A stretch of 64,000 bases of DNA, taken from positions 1,862,501 through 1,926,500 of the forward strand of contig NZ_CP029427.2 in assembly GCF_002266465.3 (NCBI RefSeq), read 5' to 3'. Made by a program: the position numbers and the translations under genes. This stretch comes from Bradyrhizobium symbiodeficiens. Lineage in GTDB: Bacteria > Pseudomonadota > Alphaproteobacteria > Rhizobiales > Xanthobacteraceae. Each line of letters begins with the position of its first letter. Position 1 is the first letter of the stretch. Positions 19,646 through 28,118 of the stretch are shown here, in pieces. The notes under the pieces are model-generated. The model worked only from the letters and a program-made list of their open reading frames with translations. It did no database searches and was not told the origin of the DNA.

Positions 19646-21709
19646 ATGAGCGGACCATCCGACTACCAGCCGAGCAATCCGGCCCTGCAATGGCTCGAAC
19701 GGCGCCTGCCGATCCTCGGCCTCATGCACTCCTCGTTCGTCGTCTATCCCACCCCGCGTAACCTGAACTATTGGTGGACCTTCGGCGCCATCCTCTCCTT
19801 CATGCTGGGGATGCAGATCCTGACCGGCGTGATCCTGGCGATGCACTACACGCCGCATGCCGATCTCGCCTTCAAGTCGGTCGAGCTGCTCGTCCGTGAC
19901 GTCAATTACGGCTGGCTGCTGCGAAACATGCACGCCTGCGGCGCGTCGATGTTCTTCTTCGCGGTCTACATCCACATGCTGCGCGGCCTGTACTACGGTT
20001 CCTACAAGGAGCCGCGCGAAGTGCTGTGGATCCTCGGCGTCATCATCTACCTGCTGATGATGGCGACCGGCTTCATGGGCTACGTGCTGCCGTGGGGCCA
20101 GATGAGCTTCTGGGGCGCTACCGTCATCACCAATCTGTTCTCCGCCATTCCCTATGTCGGCGAGAGCATCGTGACGCTGTTGTGGGGCGGCTATTCGGTC
20201 GGCAACCCGACGCTGAACCGCTTCTTCTCGCTGCACTACCTGCTGCCGTTCCTGATCGCAGGCGTCGTCGTGCTCCACGTCTGGGCACTCCACGTTGCGG
20301 GCCAGAACAATCCTGACGGCGTCGAGCCGAAGACGGAAAAGGACACGGTGCCGTTCACGCCGCATGCCACGATCAAGGACGGCTTCGGCGTCGCCTGCTT
20401 CCTGCTGCTCTACGCCTGGTTCATCTTCTACATGCCGAACTATCTCGGCGACGCCGACAACTACATTCCGGCGAACCCGGGCGTGACCCCGCCGCACATC
20501 GTGCCGGAATGGTATTACCTGCCGTTCTACGCGATCCTGCGCTCGATCCCGAACAAGCTCGCGGGCGTGGTGGGGATGTTCGGCGCGATCATCATCCTGT
20601 GCTTCCTGCCCTGGCTGGACGCAGCGAAGACGAGGTCGTCGAAGTACCGTCCGCTGGCCAAGCAGTTCTTCTGGATCTTCGTCGTGGTCTGCATCCTGCT
20701 CGGCTATCTTGGCGCGCAGCCGCCGGAAGGCATCTACGTGATCGCCGGCCGTATCCTCACGGTCTGCTACTTCGCCTACTTCCTGATCGTCCTGCCGCTG
20801 CTCTCGCGCATCGAGACGCCGCGGCCGGTGCCGAACTCGATCTCGGAGGCGATTCTGGCCAAGGGCGGCAAGGCGGTGGCCTCGATTGCCATCGCGCTCG
20901 TCGCCGCCGGTGCGCTGTTCCTGGGCAGTCTGCAGGACGCACGCGCCTCCGAGGGCAGTGACGTGCCTCCGGGCAACAAATGGTCGTTCTCGGGCCCTTT
21001 CGGTAAGTACGACCGCGGTGCGCTTCAGCGCGGTCTGAAAGTCTACAAGGAAGTCTGCGCCAGCTGCCACGGCCTGTCCTACATCGCCTTCCGCAACCTC
21101 GGCGATTCCGGCGGCCCCGGTTATTCGGTGGCGCAGGTGGCCGCGTTCGCCTCGGACTACAAGGTCAAGGACGGTCCGAACGATGCCGGCGATATGTTCG
21201 AGCGCCCGGGCCGGGCGGCCGACTATTTCCCCTCGCCGTTCCCGAACGAGCAGGCAGCGCGCGCGGCGAACGGCGGAGCTGCGCCGCCCGACCTGTCGCT
21301 GATCACCAAGGCCCGCTCCTACAAGCGCGGCTTCCCGATGTTCATCGTCGATTTCTTCAGCCAGTACCAGGAGCAGGGCCCGGACTACGTTTCGGCCGTG
21401 CTGCAGGGCTTTGATGACCACGTGCCCGAGGGCGTGACGATTCCGGACGGCTCCTACTACAACAAGTACTTCCCGGGCCACGCCATCAAGATGCCGAAGC
21501 CGCTCAGCGACGGCCAGGTGACCTATGACGACGGCTCCCCGGCCACGGTCGCGCAGTACTCGAAGGACGTCACCACCTTCCTGATGTGGACCGCCGAGCC
21601 GCACATGGAAGCGCGCAAGCGCCTCGGATTCCAGGTCTTCGTGTTCCTGATCCTGTTCGCCGGTTTGATGTATTTCACCAAGAAGAAGGTCTGGGCCAGC
21701 TCGCACTGA
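19646..21709 (+). CDS. fbcH: Fused cytochrome b / cytochrome c1 of the bc1 complex
   Basis: One 687-residue frame carries both heme subunits. Residues 1 to about 415 are cytochrome b, with eight membrane helices, the quinol-site [13 protein letters not shown] segment and the heme-ligand helices. An internal signal-peptide-like stretch (about residues 412-434, ending in DARA-S) leads into cytochrome c1 with the heme motif C471-A-S-C-H475 and a C-terminal anchor. In B. japonicum such a precursor is known to be cut into separate b and c1 subunits. Here the cut site is inferred from the DARA segment. A strong terminator follows at 21733. Confidence 0.97.
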   Translation: MSGPSDYQPSNPALQWLERRLPILGLMHSSFVVYPTPRNLNYWWTFGAILSFMLGMQILTGVILAMHYTPHADLAFKSVELLVRDVNYGWLLRNMHACGASMFFFAVYIHMLRGLYYGSYKEPREVLWILGVIIYLLMMATGFMGYVLPWGQMSFWGATVITNLFSAIPYVGESIVTLLWGGYSVGNPTLNRFFSLHYLLPFLIAGVVVLHVWALHVAGQNNPDGVEPKTEKDTVPFTPHATIKDGFGVACFLLLYAWFIFYMPNYLGDADNYIPANPGVTPPHIVPEWYYLPFYAILRSIPNKLAGVVGMFGAIIILCFLPWLDAAKTRSSKYRPLAKQFFWIFVVVCILLGYLGAQPPEGIYVIAGRILTVCYFAYFLIVLPLLSRIETPRPVPNSISEAILAKGGKAVASIAIALVAAGALFLGSLQDARASEGSDVPPGNKWSFSGPFGKYDRGALQRGLKVYKEVCASCHGLSYIAFRNLGDSGGPGYSVAQVAAFASDYKVKDGPNDAGDMFERPGRAADYFPSPFPNEQAARAANGGAAPPDLSLITKARSYKRGFPMFIVDFFSQYQEQGPDYVSAVLQGFDDHVPEGVTIPDGSYYNKYFPGHAIKMPKPLSDGQVTYDDGSPATVAQYSKDVTTFLMWTAEPHMEARKRLGFQVFVFLILFAGLMYFTKKKVWASSH

Positions 21710-21732
21710 GCGGCGCTTGACGAGAAATGAAG

Positions 21733-21757
21733 AAGCCCCCGCAAGGGGGCTTTTTTT
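21733..21757 (+). terminator. Rho-independent terminator after fbcH
   Basis: A perfect 8-base stem (AAGCCCCC, loop GCAA, GGGGGCTT) is followed by a run of T. It lies 24 bases past the fbcH stop and should end the bc1 operon transcript. Confidence 0.93.
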
Positions 21758-21762
21758 GTCGC

Positions 21763-21870
21763 CGTCATTCCGGGGCGATGCGCAGCATCGGGCCCGGGAT
21801 CCATTCATCGACCGACTCTGCCGCCCCGATGGATTCCGGTTTCGCGCTATCGCGCGCCCCCGGAATGACG
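21763..21870. repeat. Palindromic intergenic repeat with CCGGAATGACG ends
   Basis: The element of about 108 bases is bounded by an inverted pair: CGTCATTCCGGGG at the left, CCCCGGAATGACG at the right. It contains inner partial palindromes (GATCCATTCATC and GATGGATTCC). I recognise this layout from short intergenic repeats scattered through Bradyrhizobium genomes. Only one copy is visible here. Confidence 0.7.
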
Positions 21871-21948
21871 AGAGTGTGGATTGCGCCGCGTGCCCGCACC
21901 GGCGAAGATACCGCCAACCTCATTCCCAGAAACTCATCGGAGGACACC

Positions 21949-22623
21949 ATGGGAACCGCCATCACCTTCAAGCGCCCGGACGGCAAGGACGCCTCGGGCT
22001 ATCTCGCCAATGCCGCGCGCGGCAACGCGCCGGGCGTGGTCGTGATTCAGGAATGGTGGGGCCTGTCGGACCAGATCAAGGGCCTGTGCGACCGCTTCGC
22101 GCTGGCCGGTTTCGACGCGCTGGCACCCGATCTCTACAAGGGCAAGGTGGTGCCGTATCACGACACGGACACCGCCAACAAGGAGATGAACTCGCTCGAC
22201 TTCATGGACGCCACCACGCAGACCGTGCGCGGCGCCGCGCAATATCTGTCGCGCAACGGTGCCAAGGTCGGGTTGACCGGCTTCTGCCTCGGCGGCGCCG
22301 TCACCATCATCGGCTCGGTGCATGTGCCGGAGCTCGCAGCCGGCGTCGTATTCTACGGCATCCCGCCTGAGCAGGCGGCCAAGCCGGCCGACGTCAAGAT
22401 CCCGCTTCAGGCACATTTCGCCAACAAGGACGATTGGTGCACACCGGAGCTGGTCAACGGCTTCGAGAAGGCCATGAAGGCCGCCGGCAAGTCGCTGGAG
22501 CTGTTCCGCTATGACGCCGAGCACGCCTTCGTCAACGAGCAGCGCCAGGCCGTGCACGACCGCGAAGCCGCCGAGCTCGCCTGGGGCCGGGCGACGGAGT
22601 TTTTCCGGAAGCATCTGGGTTGA
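21949..22623 (+). CDS. Dienelactone hydrolase family protein
   Basis: The 224-residue protein is an alpha/beta hydrolase of the dienelactone-hydrolase type. The nucleophile is Cys in GLTGFCLGGAVT, the acid follows in the NKDDWCTPE segment, and the His lies in RYDAEHAFVNE. These form the Cys-Asp-His triad of the family. The upstream oxyanion segment is VVVIQEWWGLSDQIKGLCDR. The start ATG 21949 has an AGGAC ribosome site. No aromatic catabolic genes surround it, so the true substrate is open; it may be a general hydrolase. Confidence 0.9.
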   Translation: MGTAITFKRPDGKDASGYLANAARGNAPGVVVIQEWWGLSDQIKGLCDRFALAGFDALAPDLYKGKVVPYHDTDTANKEMNSLDFMDATTQTVRGAAQYLSRNGAKVGLTGFCLGGAVTIIGSVHVPELAAGVVFYGIPPEQAAKPADVKIPLQAHFANKDDWCTPELVNGFEKAMKAAGKSLELFRYDAEHAFVNEQRQAVHDREAAELAWGRATEFFRKHLG

Positions 22624-22666
22624 GGGATAGGTCGTTTTCGGCCCGTAACTGGTATATGTTCCTCCC

Positions 22667-22894
22667 ATGACCAAGGTCTTGGAAGATGTGATCGAGAAGG
22701 TGAGAAGGCTGCCGGAAGATCGGCAGGCCTACGTCGCCGAGGTGCTTGAGCAGATCGTCGCCGAAGACGGCGATCTGTTTGTTGTGCCTGACGAACATCG
22801 TTCATCTGTGCTTGAGGGACTTGAGCAGGCCGAACGGGGCGAGTTCGCGACCGGTCAGGAAATGGCCGCGCTCTGGAATAAGTGTGGCCTGTGA
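22667..22894 (+). CDS. ParD/RelB-like antitoxin
   Basis: The 75-residue protein looks like the antitoxin of a type II module: a helical N-terminus (IEKVRRLPEDRQAYVAEVLE), then an acidic toxin-wrapping tail (EGLEQAERGEFATGQEMAAL). Its stop TGA overlaps a GTG that begins the remnant of a ParE-like toxin, the usual antitoxin-toxin joint. The toxin frame is broken, so this antitoxin appears orphaned. It may still repress its own promoter or neutralise other ParE toxins. Family assignment rests on pattern only. Confidence 0.7.
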   Translation: MTKVLEDVIEKVRRLPEDRQAYVAEVLEQIVAEDGDLFVVPDEHRSSVLEGLEQAERGEFATGQEMAALWNKCGL

Positions 22895-23104
22895 AGCTCC
22901 GGCGCTTGGCGTGCCCACACTGATATCGAGGGACTTCACGAATATATCGCGCAGCAGGACAAGCGTGCTGCCAGCGTTGTCGTGCGACGTACGTCATGGA
23001 AGGCGCGATGTGCCGAAGCCGGACGAACTGGCCTGATCCGAAACTCGGTCTCGCTGCCGGCTCGCCCTTTGTACGGGCAGTCGAGGCCGCCCGCCCACCC
23101 TTGA
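22891..23104 (+). pseudogene. Degraded ParE/RelE-like toxin
   Basis: A GTG overlapping the antitoxin stop opens a frame (VKLRRLACPH) that stops after 10 codons. The adjacent frame from 22922 continues with DIEGLHEYIAQQDKRAASVV, which fits the ParE pattern in which a D-x-E-x-H-x-Y-I-A segment follows the first strand. One insertion or deletion around 22915-22922 therefore broke the gene. After about residue 35 the similarity is lost, and the second frame stops at 23102. The 3' part of the toxin is thus degraded or deleted. A sequencing error could explain the first frameshift but not the missing tail. Confidence 0.65.
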
Positions 23105-23130
23105 CGCCGTCCCTGCGCCATGGTGAGTAT
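23101..23130 (+). promoter_or_regulatory. Probable trpL promoter
   Basis: TTGACG (23101-23106) and GAGTAT (23125-23130) are spaced 18 bases apart and resemble sigma-70 elements. The -10 ends 7 bases before the trpL ATG. Transcription would therefore begin at or next to the start codon, giving a leaderless mRNA as I recall being described for Sinorhizobium meliloti trpL. Confidence 0.6.
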
Positions 23131-23137
23131 CCCCGCC

Positions 23138-23185
23138 ATGAGCACCGCAGCCCGCCCATCCCGTCTTTGGTGGCGCACCTCCTAA
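23138..23185 (+). CDS. trpL: trp operon leader peptide
   Basis: A 15-residue frame, MSTAARPSRLWWRTS, contains two consecutive Trp codons at positions 11-12, just before its stop. It lies 116 bases upstream of trpE(G) with attenuator hairpins in between. Ribosome stalling at the Trp codons when charged tRNA-Trp is scarce would switch the RNA fold and allow trpE(G) transcription. Rhizobial trpL peptides of this size with two or three Trp residues are known. No ribosome site is seen upstream, in keeping with a leaderless start. Confidence 0.88.
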   Translation: MSTAARPSRLWWRTS

Positions 23186-23260
23186 CGAGGTGGCCGGTGC
23201 GATTTTCCTTTCCCAAATCGTCTGAGGTCGCCTGCACAGCGCGGCGGCCTTCTCGTTTGT
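23174..23260 (+). promoter_or_regulatory. trp attenuator (alternative hairpins)
   Basis: CACCTC at the end of trpL pairs with GAGGTG right after its stop (1:2 hairpin). The terminator stem is formed by GAGGTCGCC (23224-23232) and GGCGGCCTTC (23243-23252), followed by a U-containing tail. The first GAGGTGGCCG segment (about 23188-23197) can also pair with CGGCCTTCTC of the terminator's 3' arm. That pairing would open the terminator when the ribosome stalls on the Trp codons. The pairings were read by eye; energies were not computed. Confidence 0.78.
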
Positions 23261-23301
23261 CCTGTGTGGCGTTTCCTCGGCAAGTTTCGTAAGAGGACGA
23301 C

Positions 23302-25467
23302 ATGAACAGGACCGTCTTTGCCCTCCCGGCCAGAAGCGACTATGTGACCCGCGCGGGTCTGGCGATCGCGCGCGTGGCGGAGCAGTTTACCGGCGGCGCC
23401 AACAGGCTCGACGACCTCATCAATCTGCTCGACCGCCGCCGCGGCGTGGTGCTGTCCTCGGGCACGACTGTGCCCGGCCGCTACGAGAGCTTTGACCTCG
23501 GCTTCTCCGATCCGCCGCTCAAGCTCGAGACCACTGGCGTCAATTTCAGGCTGGAAGCGCTGAACGCGCGCGGGCACGTGCTGATCGCCTTCCTGGCCGA
23601 TGTGCTGCGTGAGCCCTGCGTCGTCATCTCCGAGAAGACCGCGACGCGCCTTGCCGGCCATATCATCCGCGGCGATGCGCCGGTCGATGAGGACCAGCGC
23701 ACGCGGCGCGCCAGCGTGATGTCGCTGGTGCGCGATCTCGTCGCCGCCTTCTCCGCCAATGACGACGGGCTGCTCGGCCTGTTCGGCGCCTTCGCCTACG
23801 ACCTCGTGTTCCAGATCGAGGACCTGGTGCAGAAGCGAGCGCGCGAGCAGGACCAGCGCGACATCGTGCTCTACGTGCCCGATCGCCTGCTGGCTTATGA
23901 CCGCGCCACCGGCCGAGGCGTCGTGCTGAGTTACGACTTCACCTGGAAGGGTAAATCCACCGCAGGCCTGCCCCGCGAGACCGCCGAGAGTCCCTATTCG
24001 AAGACGCCGCGACAGGGTTTTGCCGATCACGCGCCGGGCGAATATCAGGCCACGGTCGAGACCGCGCGCGCGGCCTTCGCCCGCGGCGATTTGTTCGAGG
24101 CGGTACCAGGCCAGCTGTTTGCCGAGCCCTGCGACCGCTCACCGGCCGAAGTCTTCCAGCGCCTCTGCGTCATCAACCCCTCGCCATACGGCGCGCTGAT
24201 GAATCTCGGCGAGGGCGAGTTTCTCGTCTCCGCCTCGCCGGAAATGTTCGTGCGCTCGGACGGGCGCCGCGTCGAGACCTGCCCGATCTCGGGCACGATC
24301 GCGCGCGGCACGGATGCGATCGGCGACGCCGAGCAGATCCGCCAGCTCCTGAACTCGGAGAAGGACGAGTTCGAGCTCAACATGTGCACCGACGTCGATC
24401 GCAACGACAAGGCGCGCGTCTGCGTGCCAGGCACGATCAAGGTGCTGGCGCGCCGGCAGATCGAGACCTACTCGAAGCTGTTCCACACCGTCGACCATGT
24501 CGAAGGCATGCTGCGCCCCGGCTTCGACGCGCTCGATGCCTTCCTCACCCATGCCTGGGCCGTCACCGTGACAGGCGCGCCAAAACTGTGGGCGATGCAG
24601 TTCGTCGAGGATCACGAGCGCTCGCCGCGGCGCTGGTATGCCGGCGCGATCGGCGCGGTGAATTTCGACGGCAGCATCAACACCGGCCTGACCATCCGCA
24701 CCATCCGCATGAAGGACGGTCTGGCCGAGGTTCGCGTCGGCGCCACCTGCCTATTCGATTCCGATCCGGCCGCCGAAGACCGCGAGTGTCAGGTCAAGGC
24801 TGCCGCGCTGTTCCAGGCGCTGCGCGGTGATCCGCCGAAGCCGCTGTCGACCTTTGCGCCGGATGCAACCGGTTCGGGCAAGCAGGTGCTGCTGATCGAT
24901 CACGACGACAGCTTCGTGCACATGCTCGCCGATTATTTCCGCCAAGTCGGCGCCGACGTCACCGTGGTCCGCCATGTCCACGCGCTCGACATGCTCAAGC
25001 AGAAGAGCTGGGACTTGTTGGTGCTGTCGCCCGGTCCCGGCAGGCCTGAGGATTTCGGGATCAAGAAGACCATCGATGCGGCGCTGGAGAAGAAGCTGCC
25101 GGTGTTCGGCGTCTGCCTCGGCGTGCAGGCGATCGGCGAATATTTCGGCGGCGAACTCGGCCAGCTCACCCATCCGGCCCATGGCCGGCCCTCGCGGGTG
25201 CAGGTGCGCGGCGGGCGGCTGATGCGCAATCTGCCGAACGAGATCGTCATCGGCCGCTATCACTCGCTCTATGTCGAGCGCGACAGCATGCCGGAGGTTC
25301 TGTCCGTCACCGCCAGCACCGAGGACGGCGTCGCCATGGCGCTGGAGCACAAGACGCTGCCGGTCGCCGGCGTGCAATTCCACCCGGAATCGCTGATGTC
25401 GCTGGGCAACGAGGTGGGCTTGAAGATTGTCGAGAATGCGTTCCGGCTGGATGCGCGCGTTGATTGA
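23302..25467 (+). CDS. trpE(G): Anthranilate synthase, fused TrpE-TrpG
   Basis: The enzyme makes anthranilate from chorismate and glutamine, the first step of tryptophan synthesis. The 721-residue protein joins a chorismate-binding TrpE domain to a TrpG glutaminase. The first (about 1-510) has ETCPISGTIARG, DEFELNMCTDVDRNDKARVC and the VTGAPK segment. The second (about 525-721) has the nucleophile segment VFGVCLGVQAIGE and the GVQFHPES motif. The fusion is typical of rhizobia. It is controlled by the trpL attenuator upstream. apt follows after 9 bases, so purine salvage may be co-transcribed. Confidence 0.97.
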   Translation: MNRTVFALPARSDYVTRAGLAIARVAEQFTGGANRLDDLINLLDRRRGVVLSSGTTVPGRYESFDLGFSDPPLKLETTGVNFRLEALNARGHVLIAFLADVLREPCVVISEKTATRLAGHIIRGDAPVDEDQRTRRASVMSLVRDLVAAFSANDDGLLGLFGAFAYDLVFQIEDLVQKRAREQDQRDIVLYVPDRLLAYDRATGRGVVLSYDFTWKGKSTAGLPRETAESPYSKTPRQGFADHAPGEYQATVETARAAFARGDLFEAVPGQLFAEPCDRSPAEVFQRLCVINPSPYGALMNLGEGEFLVSASPEMFVRSDGRRVETCPISGTIARGTDAIGDAEQIRQLLNSEKDEFELNMCTDVDRNDKARVCVPGTIKVLARRQIETYSKLFHTVDHVEGMLRPGFDALDAFLTHAWAVTVTGAPKLWAMQFVEDHERSPRRWYAGAIGAVNFDGSINTGLTIRTIRMKDGLAEVRVGATCLFDSDPAAEDRECQVKAAALFQALRGDPPKPLSTFAPDATGSGKQVLLIDHDDSFVHMLADYFRQVGADVTVVRHVHALDMLKQKSWDLLVLSPGPGRPEDFGIKKTIDAALEKKLPVFGVCLGVQAIGEYFGGELGQLTHPAHGRPSRVQVRGGRLMRNLPNEIVIGRYHSLYVERDSMPEVLSVTASTEDGVAMALEHKTLPVAGVQFHPESLMSLGNEVGLKIVENAFRLDARVD

Positions 25468-25476
25468 GAGGCACCA

Positions 25477-26016
25477 ATGACCTTTGACCACGATATTAAG
25501 GCAAGCGTCCGCACCATCCCCGACTATCCCAAGCCGGGGATCATGTTCCGCGACATCACGACCCTGCTTGCGGACGCGCGCGCCTTCCGCCGCGCGGTCG
25601 ATGAGCTGGTCAATCCCTGGGCCGGCAACAAGATCGACAAGGTCGCCGGCATGGAAGCGCGCGGCTTCATCATCGGCGGCGCGGTGGCGCACCAGCTTTC
25701 GGCCGGCTTTGTGCCGATCCGCAAGAAGGGCAAGCTGCCGCACACCACCGTGCGCATCGCCTACTCACTCGAATACGGCATCGACGAGATGGAGATGCAT
25801 GTCGACGCCATCTCGCCCGGCGAGCGCGTCATCCTGGTCGACGACCTCATCGCCACCGGCGGCACGGCGGAAGGCGCGGTGAAGCTGCTACGCCAGATCG
25901 GCGCTAACGTGGTCGCCGCCTGCTTCATCATCGACCTGCCCGACCTCGGCGGCGCCGCCAAGCTCCGTGCCATGGACGTGCCGGTGCGCACGCTGATGAC
26001 GTTTGAAGGGCACTGA
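25477..26016 (+). CDS. apt: Adenine phosphoribosyltransferase
   Basis: Apt converts adenine and PRPP to AMP. The 179-residue protein has the start pattern [24 protein letters not shown] ([20 protein letters not shown]). It also has the [17 protein letters not shown] segment and the PRPP-binding loop [19 protein letters not shown]. The length is standard. It begins 9 bases after trpE(G) and ends 3 bases before the stop of the convergent GIY-YIG gene. Confidence 0.97.
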   Translation: MTFDHDIKASVRTIPDYPKPGIMFRDITTLLADARAFRRAVDELVNPWAGNKIDKVAGMEARGFIIGGAVAHQLSAGFVPIRKKGKLPHTTVRIAYSLEYGIDEMEMHVDAISPGERVILVDDLIATGGTAEGAVKLLRQIGANVVAACFIIDLPDLGGAAKLRAMDVPVRTLMTFEGH

Positions 26017-26019
26017 GAG

Positions 26020-26352
26020 TCAGATCGCCTCGGCCCTCAGCTCCGCCAGCCAATGCAGCATGCGCTCCTTCAGGAGCGCGTTCCGGACGTAGCTGCTCTC
26101 CTCATCCTCGAGACGCTCGCATTCGCCGAAGGTCAGGCCGGCCTCGCCATGCGCATTCCAGGCAGCCTGGAGGCTGCGGCAGGTGTGGCTGCCCTGGCGT
26201 AGCGAGAACCAGATGCGGTTCTGGATCGTCTCCAGGTTCGGAGCCTGTCCGACCCAGGCCTCGCCCGACGCCGCACAGCGGACGACGTAGATGCCAGCGA
26301 TGGTCTTTCGCTCCTTGTAGGCGGCGATCGCTGCTTTCCGGTCGATGCTCAC
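26020..26352 (-). CDS. GIY-YIG superfamily nuclease-like protein
   Basis: The 110-residue protein has the GIY-YIG core: GIYVVRCAASGEAWVGQAPN, where AWVG takes the place of YIG. The conserved helix residues QNRIWFSLRQGSH and a C-terminal Glu-rich helix follow. I chose GTG 26352, preceded by AAGGACC, over the longer TTG form. Such short stand-alone proteins occur widely in Bradyrhizobium, and their activity is unknown. It is the third gene after two ParA-like ATPases on the same strand. Confidence 0.75.
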   Translation of the reverse strand: MSIDRKAAIAAYKERKTIAGIYVVRCAASGEAWVGQAPNLETIQNRIWFSLRQGSHTCRSLQAAWNAHGEAGLTFGECERLEDEESSYVRNALLKERMLHWLAELRAEAI

Positions 26353-26439
26353 GGTGACGGTCCTTGCTGCGGGGGATACCGATGCCCGCCTCAATAAGCC
26401 CGCGCCAACCCGCAGTCAATAATATCCGGGTAAAATTAT

Positions 26440-27108
26440 CTAAGATCGCTGCAGGATCAGGCTGAGCTCGAGCTCGCGGAAGGCAAAGTAATTCCGCCGG
26501 GTCCATTGGTGCAGCTCGGTCGAGGCGTCCTTCTCCTGACGCAGATAGCCGGTGAAGGAGAAGTTCAGCCGGTCGACATAGGTCTTGAGGAAGCCGGGCA
26601 ACGCGGGCAGACGGAACAGGCGGCCGCCGGCCATCGCGGCCGGCAGCTCGCCCCGAATGACGTATTCGTTGTCCACCGTGATCAGATTCATCCGCGGGAT
26701 CCGCTCGCGCAGCATCTCGTGAGCGCGGGCCGAGGCGCGGTCGGTGTCGGCGACGAACAGGATCTGTGGTGCGACATGGCGGCGGGCGGCCTCCTTCAGC
26801 AGGCCGATCTCGTCGGCCATCTTGAAGAACTCGTCGAAGGCGTGGAAGCCGAGATCGATCACCTTGGCCATGCCGTCGTCGACGATGACGCGGTCCATCA
26901 GCTGCATCTTGCCGTAGGTGTCGATCACGTCGGCGGTCTCCGTGATCTTCGGCAGGTAGTCCAGCAGCGACGGTTCCTTCAGATTGACGTCGAAGGCCGC
27001 GACGTTGCCGTTCTTGAGCAGCAGAAATTCGGCGAGCAGCCGCGCCAGCAGCGTCTTGCCGACCTGCGGGCGGGGCGAGCAGATGATGTAGACGGGCGTT
27101 GCGGGCAT
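26440..27108 (-). CDS. P-loop ATPase of unknown function (ParA/MinD-like, divergent)
   Basis: The 222-residue protein begins with a strand and a P-loop in which a Gln occupies the usual second-Gly position: IICSPRPQVGKTLLARLLAE. It continues with AAFDVNLKEPSLLDYLP and a VIVDDGMAKVIDLGFHAFDE segment. This is the architecture of SIMIBI-class ATPases, but the signature Lys of ParA (KGG) is replaced by Arg-Pro-Gln. It lies 62 bases downstream of a second, more canonical ParA-like gene of similar size. The partner process is unknown. Confidence 0.7.
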   Translation of the reverse strand: MPATPVYIICSPRPQVGKTLLARLLAEFLLLKNGNVAAFDVNLKEPSLLDYLPKITETADVIDTYGKMQLMDRVIVDDGMAKVIDLGFHAFDEFFKMADEIGLLKEAARRHVAPQILFVADTDRASARAHEMLRERIPRMNLITVDNEYVIRGELPAAMAGGRLFRLPALPGFLKTYVDRLNFSFTGYLRQEKDASTELHQWTRRNYFAFRELELSLILQRS

Positions 27109-27170
27109 CGGCAGCTACTATCCGAGCGAACTCACCGCCCAATCCAGCCGTATCGGCGCGTCGCCCGCAA

Positions 27171-27923
27171 CTATTTTTCGCTGTTGCGGGTGGCGGGCTT
27201 CGAGCCGACGATATCGGTCAGGCGGATCCGGTCGAACTCGCTCCAGACGTTCGCCAGCCAGTGCCGGACATAGCCGCGCAGCACGAACGAATAATTCGCG
27301 GCCTCGTCGTTGATGCCCTTGTTGGCAACGAACTTCAGGAACGGGACGGACGAGACTTCGACCTGTTCATAGGCCATTTCGTTGAGCTTTGGGATGGTCA
27401 GCTCGGTCGCGTCCTTGATGCGGTTGAAATACGATTGGTAGGTCGCCTGGTCCCACTGGAAGAACTGGGTGTCGTTGATGAAGTTCTTCACCAGGAAATA
27501 TTTCGCGCCGCCCATGAAGCCCGCGGTCTCCGCGATCTCGTCCAGTGAGGCGATCGAGGGGCCGAGGATGTGGAACACGGCGAAGGTGATCTGGCCGGCC
27601 TTGGCGGCGTCCAGGAAGCCGATGTCGCGGAGCGAGGCCAGCGCCGGCGAGAGCAGGCCGGCGCGGACGTCGATCACTGTGACCGATGGGCTTGTCGCGT
27701 TGAGCGTGTCGAAGATCTTCATCTGATCGGCCGTCGTCGTCATGTCGACGATCTCGGTGATGTCGGGGTGGAAGCGCTTGAGCGTTCCGCGCGGCGACTC
27801 CGTGTCGAACGCGCGCGTCGGCACGTTGTTGGCGGAAAAATAATCGAGCAGGGTGCGCGATACCGTGGTCTTGCCGACCCCGCCCTTGTCCGCGCCCACC
27901 ACAACCACTGCCGGCTTTGCCAT
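27171..27923 (-). CDS. ParA-like P-loop ATPase
   Basis: The 250-residue protein has the deviant Walker A motif of the ParA/MinD group (VVVGADKGGVGKTTVSRTLL, residues 6-25). Next come the switch segment AFDTESPRGTLKRF and a VTVIDVRAGLLSPALASLRD strand corresponding to Walker B. No ParB, DNA-binding or membrane-targeting domain is visible. It precedes the divergent P-loop gene at 26440-27108. The two are similar in order of motifs and may have arisen by duplication or act as a pair. Cargo or role cannot be inferred. Confidence 0.8.
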   Translation of the reverse strand: MAKPAVVVVGADKGGVGKTTVSRTLLDYFSANNVPTRAFDTESPRGTLKRFHPDITEIVDMTTTADQMKIFDTLNATSPSVTVIDVRAGLLSPALASLRDIGFLDAAKAGQITFAVFHILGPSIASLDEIAETAGFMGGAKYFLVKNFINDTQFFQWDQATYQSYFNRIKDATELTIPKLNEMAYEQVEVSSVPFLKFVANKGINDEAANYSFVLRGYVRHWLANVWSEFDRIRLTDIVGSKPATRNSEK

Positions 27924-28118
27924 TGCTGTCCCCTAACGCGCCCTCCGATCGCGAGGTCGCAATCGGCCGGGCCCCAAATCGATGTCCCGAGTCTGCTGTT
28001 GGGCGCGAACATGGCAGAAACAAGGGAGAATTCAATTCCTCGGCATGCCGATAAGGCAATTCCCGAATTTTTTCCCAGCCCTCGTAAAACCCGGCACGCG
28101 CGGCGGTAAATCACGCAC

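Noticed and set aside
19625..21808. A 727-codon minus-strand frame opposite fbcH
   Set aside because: It mirrors the cytochrome gene codon by codon and reads as His/Arg/Glu-rich sequence without a recognisable domain.
26353..26394. N-terminal extension of the GIY-YIG protein to a TTG at 26394
   Set aside because: The extension lacks conserved features, while GTG 26352 has a suitable ribosome site and leaves the whole domain intact.
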